From the NCBI GenBank assembly GCA_002432715.1, contig DJGJ01000067.1, forward strand, positions 19,946-69,959: DNA of 50,014 nucleotides, given 5' to 3'. Positions 1-7,568 of the stretch are shown piece after piece; the stretch's first letter is position 1, and the number at the start of each line of letters is the position of its first letter. The notes beneath the pieces were generated by a model, which worked only from the letters and a program-made list of their open reading frames with translations, did no database searches and was not told the origin of the DNA. The position numbers were made by a program, and so were the translations under genes. Source of the stretch: Sphaerochaeta sp. UBA5849. GTDB lineage: Bacteria; Spirochaetota; Spirochaetia; Sphaerochaetales; Sphaerochaetaceae.

Positions 1-18
1 CGAGTCCCGTCACTCTCG
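1..18 (+). tRNA. 3' end of a tRNA gene cut by the window edge (isotype unknown)
   Basis: The first bases fit the end of a tRNA: CGAGT would be the rest of a TTCGAGT T-loop, CCCGT the 3' side of the T-stem, CACTCTC the 3' acceptor strand and G the discriminator base. No CCA is encoded, as is also true of the tRNA-Leu later in the window. A strong terminator follows at once, as expected for a tRNA transcript. The anticodon lies outside the window, so the isotype cannot be named. Confidence 0.5.
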
Positions 19-25
19 CTTTCAG

Positions 26-58
26 AAACCGCCTTGGATTCCAGGGCGGTTTTGTTAT
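26..58 (+). terminator. Rho-independent terminator after the partial tRNA
   Basis: AAACCGCCTTGG (26-37) pairs with CCAGGGCGGTTT (41-52) across a 3-base loop, giving a 12-pair stem with one G-U pair, followed by a T-rich tail. It separates the tRNA from mnmA. Confidence 0.85.
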
Positions 59-86
59 TATCTACAGGTAAAACTTTGGAGGAACG

Positions 87-1157
87 ATGAAGATACTGGT
101 AGGCATGAGCGGAGGGATTGACTCTTCAGTTGCAGCTTACTTATTGAAGCAGCAAGGGCACGAGGTTATGGGCGTTACGATGACCATTTGGAATAAACGC
201 TCTCATTTGACTCGTCCCTTGAACTCCACCAGTTGTTTCGCCCCGGATAAGACCGAGGACATTCGGGCCATCAAGAGAATATGCGAGAAAATCGGAATCG
301 AGCACCAGGTGCTTGAACTCAGCGACCTCTTTGAGGAAATAGTGCTGGCCAATTTCAAGGCGGAATACATGGACGGGAGGACTCCCAATCCCTGTGTCTG
401 GTGCAATGCAAAGATCAAGTTTGGAGCCATGGTCGAGTATGCCATCCAAAGCGGTCTTGTCTTCGATAGGTTCGCAACCGGCCACTACGCCAGAATAGTT
501 GAACAGGACGGCCGCTATGCAGTCGCAAAAGCTGTGGACCTGAAGAAGGACCAGTCCTACTTCCTCTATCGCCTCAACCAACAACAGCTTGCAAGAACCC
601 TCTTCCCACTCGGTGGAATGACCAAGGAGGAAGTGCGGAAAATCGATGTTGCACAAGGATTTCACAAGGTGTACCAAGAGGAGAGCCAGGACTTCTACGA
701 TGGGGATTACACCGACTTGCTGGATATCACCGCCCGTCAGGGAAACATCGTCAATAGGAGAGGGGAAGTGCTCGGCCGGCATGAAGGCATCTGGCACTAT
801 ACCATCGGCCAGCGCAAGGGTTTGGGAATAGCCGCTGAGAGACCTCTCTATGTACTGGAGCTGAGAGCCGATACCAACGAAGTGGTCGTCGGATTTGTAG
901 AGGAAACCCTGCAGAGCACCGTTATCGCCGGCGATGTCGTCTGGTCGAAAGTCGCCGGGCTTGATGGCGAGGTGCCGGTTCAGGCAAAAATACGCTCTAC
1001 AGGGTATGCCACCCAGGCCAAAGCCCGCCAGAATCCCGATGGGACCATCACGGCAATTTTCAGCGATGAAGTCAAAGCTGCCACAGTCGGCCAGTCGCTG
1101 GTGCTCTATGACGGTCCTGCAATTCTCTGTGGAGGCATCATCGAGCGAGCCTTCTGA
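87..1157 (+). CDS. mnmA: tRNA-specific 2-thiouridylase MnmA, variant cysteine pattern
   Basis: The 356-residue protein should activate U34 of Lys, Glu and Gln tRNAs with ATP and replace its 2-oxygen with sulfur in the cytoplasm. The ATP-binding PP-loop GMSGGIDSSVAA is at residues 6-17. GHYAR (132-136), KDQSYFLYRL (154-163) and IGQRKGLGI are family landmarks. The motif usually written NPDxxCN reads NPCVWCN here (101-107), giving a CxxC pair. The second conserved site, usually SxxxCFI, reads ESQDFYDG (199-206) and has no cysteine. The length is normal and the start has a strong GGAGGA site at 78-83. The gene is monocistronic or precedes nagB, 52 bases downstream. The family is certain; the sulfur-transfer chemistry may differ from the E. 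coli enzyme. Confidence 0.93.
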   Translation: MKILVGMSGGIDSSVAAYLLKQQGHEVMGVTMTIWNKRSHLTRPLNSTSCFAPDKTEDIRAIKRICEKIGIEHQVLELSDLFEEIVLANFKAEYMDGRTPNPCVWCNAKIKFGAMVEYAIQSGLVFDRFATGHYARIVEQDGRYAVAKAVDLKKDQSYFLYRLNQQQLARTLFPLGGMTKEEVRKIDVAQGFHKVYQEESQDFYDGDYTDLLDITARQGNIVNRRGEVLGRHEGIWHYTIGQRKGLGIAAERPLYVLELRADTNEVVVGFVEETLQSTVIAGDVVWSKVAGLDGEVPVQAKIRSTGYATQAKARQNPDGTITAIFSDEVKAATVGQSLVLYDGPAILCGGIIERAF

Positions 1158-1209
1158 GAGTTGCCCACCTTCTGGTTTCAGTTTATGATGAGGTGAAAAG
1201 GAGAGAACA

Positions 1210-2022
1210 ATGCGAGTCATCATCCAAAACGATTATGAGAATCTGTCCCTTTGGGCTGCACGGTATATTGCCAATAGAATCAGGGCCTTTGAACCGAATG
1301 CAAATCGACCGTTTGTACTTGGACTTCCCACAGGATCGTCTCCGCTGGGAACCTATGCTGAGTTGATCAGGCTCAATAGGGAAGGATATGTCTCCTTTGC
1401 CAATGTTGTCACCTTCAACATGGATGAGTATGTCGGCCTTGAGCGCGACCACGAGCAGAGCTACTACACATTCATGTGGAAGAACTTTTTCAACCATATT
1501 GACATCAAGGCTGAGAATGTGCACATCCTTGATGGAACAGCCAAGGACCTGCAGGAGGAGTGCCGTTTGTATGAGGAGGCCATTGCCGCATTCGGGGGAA
1601 TAGAGCTGTTTCTTGGCGGTATTGGCGCAGATGGTCACATTGCCTTCAATGAGCCCTTTTCCAGCCTTTCCAGCCGAACCCGCATCAAGAGCTTGACGTA
1701 CGACACCAAGGTTATGAACAGCCGGTTCTTTGGGCACGACCTGAACAAGGTCCCTTCCCAGGCCTTGACCGTCGGAGTCAAGACGGTTACCGACAGCCGC
1801 GAAGTCATCATCCTGGTCAATGGTCACAACAAGGCCCGTGCCTTGCAGGCAACCATTGAAGGGGGAGTAAGCCAAAGCTGGACCTGCAGTGCCCTCCAAC
1901 TCCATCCCAAGGCTGTCATCGTGTGCGATGAAGCGGCTTGCGGTGAACTGAAGGTGGACACCTACAAGTACTTCAAGGATATCGAGAGCGAGAACCTCTC
2001 GGTTGCAGCGATGCTCAAGTAA
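1210..2022 (+). CDS. nagB: Glucosamine-6-phosphate deaminase
   Basis: NagB converts glucosamine-6-phosphate to fructose-6-phosphate and ammonia, the step that feeds amino sugars into glycolysis. The 270-residue protein matches the hexameric family over its full length. LPTGSSPLGTY (39-49) binds phosphate. The catalytic acid lies in NMDEYVGL (Asp72), and GGIGADGHIAFNEP (136-149) carries the active-site Asp141, His143 and Glu148. A GGAGAG ribosome site precedes the ATG. No nagA or transporter lies next to it, so substrate must be supplied by genes elsewhere. Identification is secure. Confidence 0.97.
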   Translation: MRVIIQNDYENLSLWAARYIANRIRAFEPNANRPFVLGLPTGSSPLGTYAELIRLNREGYVSFANVVTFNMDEYVGLERDHEQSYYTFMWKNFFNHIDIKAENVHILDGTAKDLQEECRLYEEAIAAFGGIELFLGGIGADGHIAFNEPFSSLSSRTRIKSLTYDTKVMNSRFFGHDLNKVPSQALTVGVKTVTDSREVIILVNGHNKARALQATIEGGVSQSWTCSALQLHPKAVIVCDEAACGELKVDTYKYFKDIESENLSVAAMLK

Positions 2023-2375
2023 ACAGGGAATCAGGTTCTTGGGGTTGGGAGTACTCTCTCCCAATTCCCTCTATCCAACGAAAATAGTGCAAGGATGAGA
2101 CACCTTCCTTGCAGATTACTCCGCCCACTCTTATGGTGTTCTAAAACATCAAGGACGCGTGCATAGGCTTTGTCATTCTCTATGAAATCAGCGTGGAAGA
2201 AGTCTTCAGATACCTCAAACCAGAAGCGATCAGTCGTGTATGCATACATAGGTAACTTTTTGATACTGCTGAGGACAATTGTCAACGAATGACTGGAAGG
2301 TGGGAGACAATCGACAACCAAATATCCCAAAACGGGAAACTTTATATTGATTATTTTCAGAAAGGGATATACAGT
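2023..2375. other. 353-base gene-free stretch before the toxin-antitoxin pair
   Basis: No convincing gene is seen. The stretch must hold the promoter of the downstream toxin gene. A short inverted repeat, TCCC-AAAAC-GGGA (2325-2337), sits about 40 bases before the toxin start and could be the antitoxin operator. The minus strand can encode about 70 residues (start near 2249) with protein-like composition but no ribosome site or promoter; this may be a gene remnant. Confidence 0.5.
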
Positions 2376-2669
2376 ATGCATGTGATATCAAGAAAGTGTT
2401 TGATTGAATTTGGATCTTGTCACCCAAATGTCAAAAGAGAACTGGCCACATGGTTTCACATGATGGAAAAGAAAGAATATCCAAGTCCCATCGCCATCAA
2501 AGAAGTATTTGGTTCAGCAGACATTATTCCTGGGGATAGAGTAGTATTCAACATCAAAGGCAATTCTTACAGGATTATAGCGAAAGTAAGATATTCTACA
2601 CAAACCATGTTCATCAGATTCATCGGGACGCATGCAGAGTACAGTAATGTAAATGCGGAGACTATATAA
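2376..2669 (+). CDS. higB: HigB-like toxin (mRNA interferase family)
   Basis: This 97-residue protein fits the HigB_toxin family, small RelE-fold enzymes that cut mRNA on the ribosome. The recognisable stretch runs from SADIIPGDRVVFNIKGNSYRI (48-68, quoted in part) to FIGTHAEY (82-89), the usual C-terminal signature of the family. I chose the ATG at 2376 over longer upstream versions because AAAGGGA lies nine bases before it and the family starts here. Its stop codon shares bases with the start of the next gene (TAATG), so toxin and antitoxin are translationally coupled, toxin first as in other hig loci. The substrate and cellular trigger are not visible. Confidence 0.85.
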   Translation: MHVISRKCLIEFGSCHPNVKRELATWFHMMEKKEYPSPIAIKEVFGSADIIPGDRVVFNIKGNSYRIIAKVRYSTQTMFIRFIGTHAEYSNVNAETI

Positions 2670-3865
2670 TGAAACCAAAACTGATAAAGAATGATCAAGA
2701 TTATGAGATGGCGCTGAAGCATATAGAGTCTCTGATGGAAGAACCCGAATCGACAGCCGTCAATGAAGAGATTGAATTGTACACTTCGTTGGTCTGGCTA
2801 TATGAAGAGAAGACCTTTCCCGTTGACCTCCCTGACCCGATTGATGCGATAGTGTTTGTGATGGATCAAAAAGGACTCACAAGAAAAGATCTCATCCCAA
2901 TTCTTGGAAGTCAGGGCAAGGTATCAGAAATTTTGAACAGGAAACGGCCGCTCAGCCTCTCCATGATCAGAAAAGTTCATGAAGAACTGAAGATTCCCGC
3001 TGAAATCCTTCTTAAGGATACACAGCAAAACCAGGTTCCACAAAGACGGTTCGCGTATGAGGATTTTCCCGTGTCTGATATGTTCAAGCTTGGATATTTC
3101 CCAGACTACCAAATCATTTCCCAGGTCAAGGAATACTTCGAAGAAGCCATGTCCACTTTGTTCAGCCGGTTTGGCGGGAAAACTCCCCAGCCGCTGTATT
3201 GCAAACAATCGAAAGGAAACCCAAATCTTGATGTATTGCTGGCTTGGCAGGCCCATATATTGCAAAAGTACGGGGCTGATGAGGTTGATGACTTTTTTTT
3301 GGATGCTCTTGATGACTCTTTCTTCAATGAATTGCTCTCATTCAGCATGTATCCCAAAGGCCCGCTCTTGGTGAAAGACTATCTTTATACGTATGGAATA
3401 CGTTTCGTGGTAGAACCCCATCTCCCGAAAACTTATGTAGATGGTGCAGCTTTTGCATCTCATGATGGAAAACCCTTGGTTGTTCTTTCTTTGCGGCATG
3501 ATCGAGTAGACAACTTCTGGTTTACTCTCTTGCATGAGTTGGCTCATGTCGCAAAGCATCTCTATGGCGGAGTAGATGATAGAGCCTTTTTTGATGATAC
3601 TTCTTCCAATCCTAAAGAGTGTGAATCCCTTCTGGAACAAGAAGCAAATGATTTCGCCATGGAGCATTTAATCCCAGCGACACGGGTGGATGTTCAAGCA
3701 TTGGGTGATGCATCCGCTTGGTCACCCTCCAAAATATTGGCAACGGCAAAAGAGCTCAAACGTTCTCCTGCGATACTTGCCGGCCGCATACGATATGAAA
3801 CCGGCAACTATGGCCTTTTCTCTGAGATGTTGGGGGCCAAAGAATTGAAATGCTTATTTACGTAA
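2669..3865 (+). CDS. HigA-type antitoxin fused to an ImmA/IrrE-like metallopeptidase
   Basis: The 398-residue protein joins two functions. Residues about 56-116 are an XRE-type helix-turn-helix of the HigA/MqsA kind (GLTRKDLIPILGSQGKVSEILN, then RPLSLSMIRKVHEELKIP), expected to bind the operator and neutralise HigB. Residues about 235-345 are an ImmA/IrrE-type zinc peptidase with LLHELAHVAKH, where His289, Glu290 and His293 form HExxH and Glu324 in LEQEANDFA is the likely third ligand. It starts inside the toxin stop codon. The antitoxin is about four times the usual length, and the fused peptidase could cleave the antitoxin half under stress and release HigB. The domains are clear; the release mechanism is inference. 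Its end overlaps the convergent glycerophosphodiesterase gene by 12 bases. Confidence 0.85.
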   Translation: MKPKLIKNDQDYEMALKHIESLMEEPESTAVNEEIELYTSLVWLYEEKTFPVDLPDPIDAIVFVMDQKGLTRKDLIPILGSQGKVSEILNRKRPLSLSMIRKVHEELKIPAEILLKDTQQNQVPQRRFAYEDFPVSDMFKLGYFPDYQIISQVKEYFEEAMSTLFSRFGGKTPQPLYCKQSKGNPNLDVLLAWQAHILQKYGADEVDDFFLDALDDSFFNELLSFSMYPKGPLLVKDYLYTYGIRFVVEPHLPKTYVDGAAFASHDGKPLVVLSLRHDRVDNFWFTLLHELAHVAKHLYGGVDDRAFFDDTSSNPKECESLLEQEANDFAMEHLIPATRVDVQALGDASAWSPSKILATAKELKRSPAILAGRIRYETGNYGLFSEMLGAKELKCLFT

Positions 3866-4663
3866 TCCCAGCTCGTTGGCAACCTTGATTGCCAGCTGGG
3901 GTTTGTCGGTCATAATGGAGTCAACTCCAAGGTTGTACAGCCTATGCATCTCTGCTTCGTCATTGATGGTCCATACCTGGATTATTGCACCCCGTGCGTG
4001 CATCACCTCAACAAAGTCCCTGGTGATGACTTCGATACCCCATTGACGTACCGGTACCTGGAAGATCACCTTCGACCTTGCCGTCGTCCTTTTGGGCAGG
4101 AGATGCAATTTTTGCAGTGCAAGCAAGGGTAGCACTTCTGCTGTGGTGATGCTGGTCTGGATTCTCGGCTCCCGTTTCCTCAAGAGCTTGAGATTTGAGA
4201 GATGGAACGAGGCGGCAACCACGCGCCGGGTAGCATGTTCATCCTTGATCACCTGGATGAAGGCATCGACGATTGCCGGCCCTTTGCTCTTCAAGTCAAC
4301 GTTGAAACACATGGCAGGGCAGCTTTTCAGAGCTTCCATGAGGGTGCATAGCTGCACGCCCTTGCCCCTGAACGGAAACGTTTTTCCACCATCGGAGGTG
4401 AAGGTGTAGCCGGCATCGAGGGCCTTCAGCTCCTGTAGCGTATGCTCCTCCACACGGCCGCTGCCGTTGGTGTTGCGTTCGAGGGTGGGATCGTGCCAGA
4501 TCACCAGATGACCGTCCCTGCTCAAGTGGACATCGGTCTCGATTACATCGACACCCATCCTGCAGGCGCTCTCAAAGGCAGGCAGCGTGTTTTCGGGAAA
4601 GTGGGCGCTGTCGCCACGGTGGGCGACCACACGGGGCATGGGATCGAAGAAAGACTTAAACAT
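3854..4663 (-). CDS. Glycerophosphodiester phosphodiesterase
   Basis: This 269-residue cytoplasmic-type enzyme of the GDPD/UgpQ family hydrolyses glycerophosphodiesters to glycerol-3-phosphate and an alcohol. Landmarks are VAHRGDSAHFPENTLPAF near the N-terminus, with the catalytic His-Arg and metal-binding Glu, ETDVHLSRDGHLVIWHDPTLERNT with the second catalytic His, and the late VWTINDEAEM. No signal peptide is present. The ATG at 4663 is preferred to a GTG nine bases upstream because AAGGAG then sits at proper distance. It overlaps the end of the TrmJ-like gene by eight bases and is probably co-transcribed with it. Confidence 0.92.
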   Translation of the reverse strand: MFKSFFDPMPRVVAHRGDSAHFPENTLPAFESACRMGVDVIETDVHLSRDGHLVIWHDPTLERNTNGSGRVEEHTLQELKALDAGYTFTSDGGKTFPFRGKGVQLCTLMEALKSCPAMCFNVDLKSKGPAIVDAFIQVIKDEHATRRVVAASFHLSNLKLLRKREPRIQTSITTAEVLPLLALQKLHLLPKRTTARSKVIFQVPVRQWGIEVITRDFVEVMHARGAIIQVWTINDEAEMHRLYNLGVDSIMTDKPQLAIKVANELGLRK

Positions 4664-5399
4664 CGTCTTCACTCTCCTTGAAAGCCTTGATGCGGGACAT
4701 CTTCACGAAAATCTTTTCCATTTTTTGGATTTCGCTCTCGGTCAGACCGGCACGGACGAATACATCCCGCAAGAACCTGAAAGTCCATAGCTTTTCCTGG
4801 GCCAATTTGAAATAGCCTATACCATCAAGTGCTTCACAGGAGGCGAGGGCTGCCTTTTCACACCGATACTGGGTCACAGGATTTGCTTCCACCGGATACG
4901 TCTTGATGGTATCGAAGAGTGTGAAGGTGATAATCTGAACAGCTTGGGAGAGGTTGAGAGAGGGGAACTGGTCGCTGGTGGGTATGGTGACCACCAGCGA
5001 GCATTCGGCGACCTCGTCATCGGTCAAGCCGTCAGACTCCCGGCCAAAGACAATCGAAACCAAGCCTTCGCCTGTTTTCATCACCGTATCGGCCAATTGG
5101 GCGGGGCTCTGCGCACAGTCCTTGCGAAACTTTCCCCGTCTGCGGGTTGCGGCGACCGAGAGCACACTATCGGCAAGCGCCTGTTTGAGTGTAGGGAAGC
5201 GCTTTGCGTTGTCCCACACATCACTGGCGTGGAGGGCCAGCGTACGTACCCGGTTTTCGTCGTACTCCCGTTGCCCTACAAGGACGAGGCGGGTTATTCC
5301 CATGGTCTTCATTGCACGACAGGTGGAGCCGATATTTGCTCCATCCTGAGTGTCCACCAGCACAATTTGAATCCTTCCTAGATTGCTTTGTTGGTCCAT
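4656..5399 (-). CDS. TrmJ-like RNA 2'-O-methyltransferase (SpoU/SPOUT family)
   Basis: The 247-residue protein has the three knot motifs of SpoU methyltransferases: NIGSTCRAMK (22-31), FGRESDGLTDDE (118-129) and IPTSDQFPSLNLSQAVQI (139-156). In TrmJ these motifs bind S-adenosylmethionine and methylate the ribose at position 32 of tRNAs. A C-terminal extension of about 85 residues follows, as in TrmJ. The TTG codon 36 bases upstream is possible, but Met at 5399 matches the family and lies seven bases after a -10 box with no Shine-Dalgarno site, fitting leaderless expression. TrmJ is the best guess; another SpoU RNA target cannot be excluded. Confidence 0.85.
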   Translation of the reverse strand: MDQQSNLGRIQIVLVDTQDGANIGSTCRAMKTMGITRLVLVGQREYDENRVRTLALHASDVWDNAKRFPTLKQALADSVLSVAATRRRGKFRKDCAQSPAQLADTVMKTGEGLVSIVFGRESDGLTDDEVAECSLVVTIPTSDQFPSLNLSQAVQIITFTLFDTIKTYPVEANPVTQYRCEKAALASCEALDGIGYFKLAQEKLWTFRFLRDVFVRAGLTESEIQKMEKIFVKMSRIKAFKESEDDV

Positions 5400-5406
5400 G
5401 ATTCCA

Positions 5407-5435
5407 GTAGTAACAGATATTGCAGGTTTTTCCAA
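5407..5435 (-). promoter_or_regulatory. Leaderless-type promoter of the TrmJ-like gene
   Basis: On the minus strand TTGGAA (-35) and TACTAC (-10) are 17 bases apart, and the -10 box ends seven bases before the ATG. It overlaps the divergent promoter of the AI-2E-family gene. Confidence 0.5.
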
Positions 5436-5448
5436 GCTAGTCTATAGT
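5420..5448 (+). promoter_or_regulatory. Leaderless-type promoter of the AI-2E-family gene
   Basis: TTGCAG (5420-5425), a 17-base spacer and TATAGT (5443-5448), then six bases to the ATG at 5455. Transcription should start at or next to the start codon. Confidence 0.65.
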
Positions 5449-5454
5449 TGTCCC

Positions 5455-6687
5455 ATGACAGAAACTCCGTCCGGCATCAACAAATATTCACACATCTTTT
5501 TGGGGATAATTGCGGTATTGGCAATTCTTGCAGCATTGAAACTCTCCAAGGATGTTGCCATCCCGTTGGTGCTCTCCTTCTTTTGCTTCCTTTTGTTCAG
5601 CCCCCTTTTGCGTCGCCTCGATAAATTGCATATCCCCAAGTTTATTTCCATAACCTTTGTCATGGTACTCCTGCTCTTCATTTTTGTGTTGGCCGGCTGG
5701 TTTGTGATCATGACCGTGGACACCTTGGTTCGCCTTATTCCCTTCTACGCCGAGAAAGTGGTTTCGCTGGACAGGCTCATCTCCAGCCGGGTTTCAGAGT
5801 TCATAGACCTGCCTTTGGGGACCAGTTTTCTCTCCTTGCTGCCGGTTAACTGGTCCAGCCTGGCCATCAGCAGCCTGACATCCATATCGAATAAGTTCCT
5901 GGACATCACCAAGGTTGCAACGTTGGTATACATCTTCTTCCTGTTCTTGCTTTTGGAGCAGCAGAGCGTCATCCCCAAGTTGCTGGCGGCAGTACCGAAG
6001 AGCAAGGGAATGAAGATTGCGGTGATGTTTGAACGTATCACCCGCCAGATTTCCAAATATCTGCTTCTCAAAGCTGTCATCAGTACTTTCACCGGTCTGC
6101 TCTTCTTTCTGACAGCTGTCGTTACCGGCCTTGATCTGCCGATCCTCTGGGGTGTTCTTGCATTCATCTTCAATTTCATCCCTTCCATCGGATCGGTGAT
6201 TGTCACCACCCTTACCATTCTCATGGCACTGGTTCAATTCGCACCCGATTGGACGAATGTCTTCTATGTCGGCATCTTGACGATCAGCACCCAGATGATT
6301 CTGGGCAACATCATCGATCCACGGCTTCAGGGGGGACAGCTCAACCTCTCTCCCTTCGTAATCTTGGTCTCCTTGTCTCTTTGGGGCTTCATCTGGGGCA
6401 TACCCGGCATGTTCATCTCCGTACCCTTGACCAGTGTCCTGCAGATTCTCTGTGCCAATATCAAAAGCCTCAGGCCGGTTGCCATCCTCATCTCCAGCGG
6501 TAAGAGTTATCAGCGCGAAAGTGCGAAGCAGCGGGCGTTGGAACGGTATTTGCGCAAGCAGGAAAAGCTTAAGCGTGGAGAGCATCCGTCTGCCGCCCAT
6601 ATGGCGGAGGCAGAGGATCAAGAGGCGACCAATGTCTACCACAAAGGCGATTTTGTATTGCCCGAGAGTTTCGGCGACAAGAAATGA
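5455..6687 (+). CDS. AI-2E family transporter (PerM/TqsA-like membrane protein)
   Basis: This 410-residue polytopic membrane protein belongs to the AI-2E/PerM family. Pairs of hydrophobic segments fill residues about 15-85, a soluble stretch follows, and five or so further segments fill about 145-350, including the family motifs IDPRLQGGQLNLSPFVILVS and WGIPGMFISVPL. The C-terminal 70 residues are charged and cytoplasmic. Members have been linked to export of autoinducer-2 or to ion transport, so the substrate is open. The start at 5455 is six bases after a -10 box. Its stop overlaps the mutY-like start as ATGA, so the two genes form an operon. Confidence 0.88.
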   Translation: MTETPSGINKYSHIFLGIIAVLAILAALKLSKDVAIPLVLSFFCFLLFSPLLRRLDKLHIPKFISITFVMVLLLFIFVLAGWFVIMTVDTLVRLIPFYAEKVVSLDRLISSRVSEFIDLPLGTSFLSLLPVNWSSLAISSLTSISNKFLDITKVATLVYIFFLFLLLEQQSVIPKLLAAVPKSKGMKIAVMFERITRQISKYLLLKAVISTFTGLLFFLTAVVTGLDLPILWGVLAFIFNFIPSIGSVIVTTLTILMALVQFAPDWTNVFYVGILTISTQMILGNIIDPRLQGGQLNLSPFVILVSLSLWGFIWGIPGMFISVPLTSVLQILCANIKSLRPVAILISSGKSYQRESAKQRALERYLRKQEKLKRGEHPSAAHMAEAEDQEATNVYHKGDFVLPESFGDKK

Positions 6688-7568
6688 ACGGCTTTCCTTC
6701 CCTGACAGAAACGGAGGCCGCTATATATCTTCGGCCATCTTTCACCCTAGAAGAGACATCCCTGAAGGAGTTCCGCTCCCTCATATTGCAATTCTATGAG
6801 CATCATGGCCGCCGGTTTGCCTGGCGGCAGACCAGCGACCCTTACCGGATATTGCTCTCCGAGGTGATGCTTCAACAAACCCAAACCACCCGCGTTCAGC
6901 CCAAATATGAACTATTTCTTTCTCTCTGGCCGACCTTTGCCGATTTGGCGGGCTGCTCGCTTGATGAACTGCTCTATCATTGGAAAGGGCTTGGGTATAA
7001 TCGCAGGGCATTGAATCTGAGAAAGAGTGCAAAAATGACCGAAGCCTGGGGTTGGACCATACCCGACGACCCCGCCTTGATCGCATCACTGCCCGGGGTG
7101 GGAAAAGCCACCTCTGCCGCACTGCAGGCCTTCTGCTACCAAAGAAAGTCCATCTATTTGGAAACAAACATCCGCAGGGTTCTTCTCACCTGTTTTTTCC
7201 CTGATGATGAGGCTGTGAAGGACAGGCGGTTGGAATCGCTGCTCTCCTTGTTGGCCGAAGGCGTCACGGATATGAAGTGCTGGTACTATGCCCTGATGGA
7301 CTACGGGGTTTTGCTCAAGCAGCTGCTTCCGAATGCGAACGTGCGCAGTGCACACTATGCAAGGCAGAGCCCCTTCGAGAATTCGAATCGTCAGATTCGC
7401 GGGCAGTTGATCCACCTGCTCTCCGATACCGGAGCAAAAGAGCGGGAGCAGATACAAGCTGTGCTCTCATCGTTTGAAGAGGAGCGGATCGACAATTGCC
7501 TCGAACAACTGCAAAACGAAGGATTCGTGCAGGAGAAAGACGGTGTATACCTGATTGCTAAGGATTAG
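6684..7568 (+). CDS. HhH-GPD DNA glycosylase, MutY-like without iron-sulfur cluster
   Basis: The 294-residue protein resembles MutY, which removes adenine mispaired with 8-oxoguanine. SEVMLQQTQTTRVQPKY carries the catalytic Glu60, and LPGVGKATSAA (136-146) is the helix-hairpin-helix. Twenty residues after the hairpin glycine, MutY has its catalytic Asp in LDGN; here the position is Glu160 in LETN. The four cysteines of the MutY cluster are absent: the stretch after ALMDYG (203-208) reads LLPNANVRSAHYARQSPF. The MutY C-terminal MutT-like domain is also missing. This fits the cluster-less ETNIR branch of the family, so substrate range may differ from true MutY. It overlaps the convergent transporter gene by 11 bases. 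Confidence 0.82.
   Translation: MNGFPSLTETEAAIYLRPSFTLEETSLKEFRSLILQFYEHHGRRFAWRQTSDPYRILLSEVMLQQTQTTRVQPKYELFLSLWPTFADLAGCSLDELLYHWKGLGYNRRALNLRKSAKMTEAWGWTIPDDPALIASLPGVGKATSAALQAFCYQRKSIYLETNIRRVLLTCFFPDDEAVKDRRLESLLSLLAEGVTDMKCWYYALMDYGVLLKQLLPNANVRSAHYARQSPFENSNRQIRGQLIHLLSDTGAKEREQIQAVLSSFEEERIDNCLEQLQNEGFVQEKDGVYLIAKD

Noticed and set aside
141..1223. Long antisense frames opposite real genes, for example 360 codons over mnmA, 339 over cls (27024-28043) and 362 over the ribokinase-family gene (28109-29197)
   Set aside because: The opposite strand encodes a clear conserved protein in each case; the frames come from codon bias and have no family motifs.
2031..2249. A minus-strand frame of about 70 codons between nagB and the toxin gene, with protein-like composition
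   Set aside because: No ribosome site, no promoter at the spacing seen for leaderless genes here, and no recognisable family; at most a remnant.
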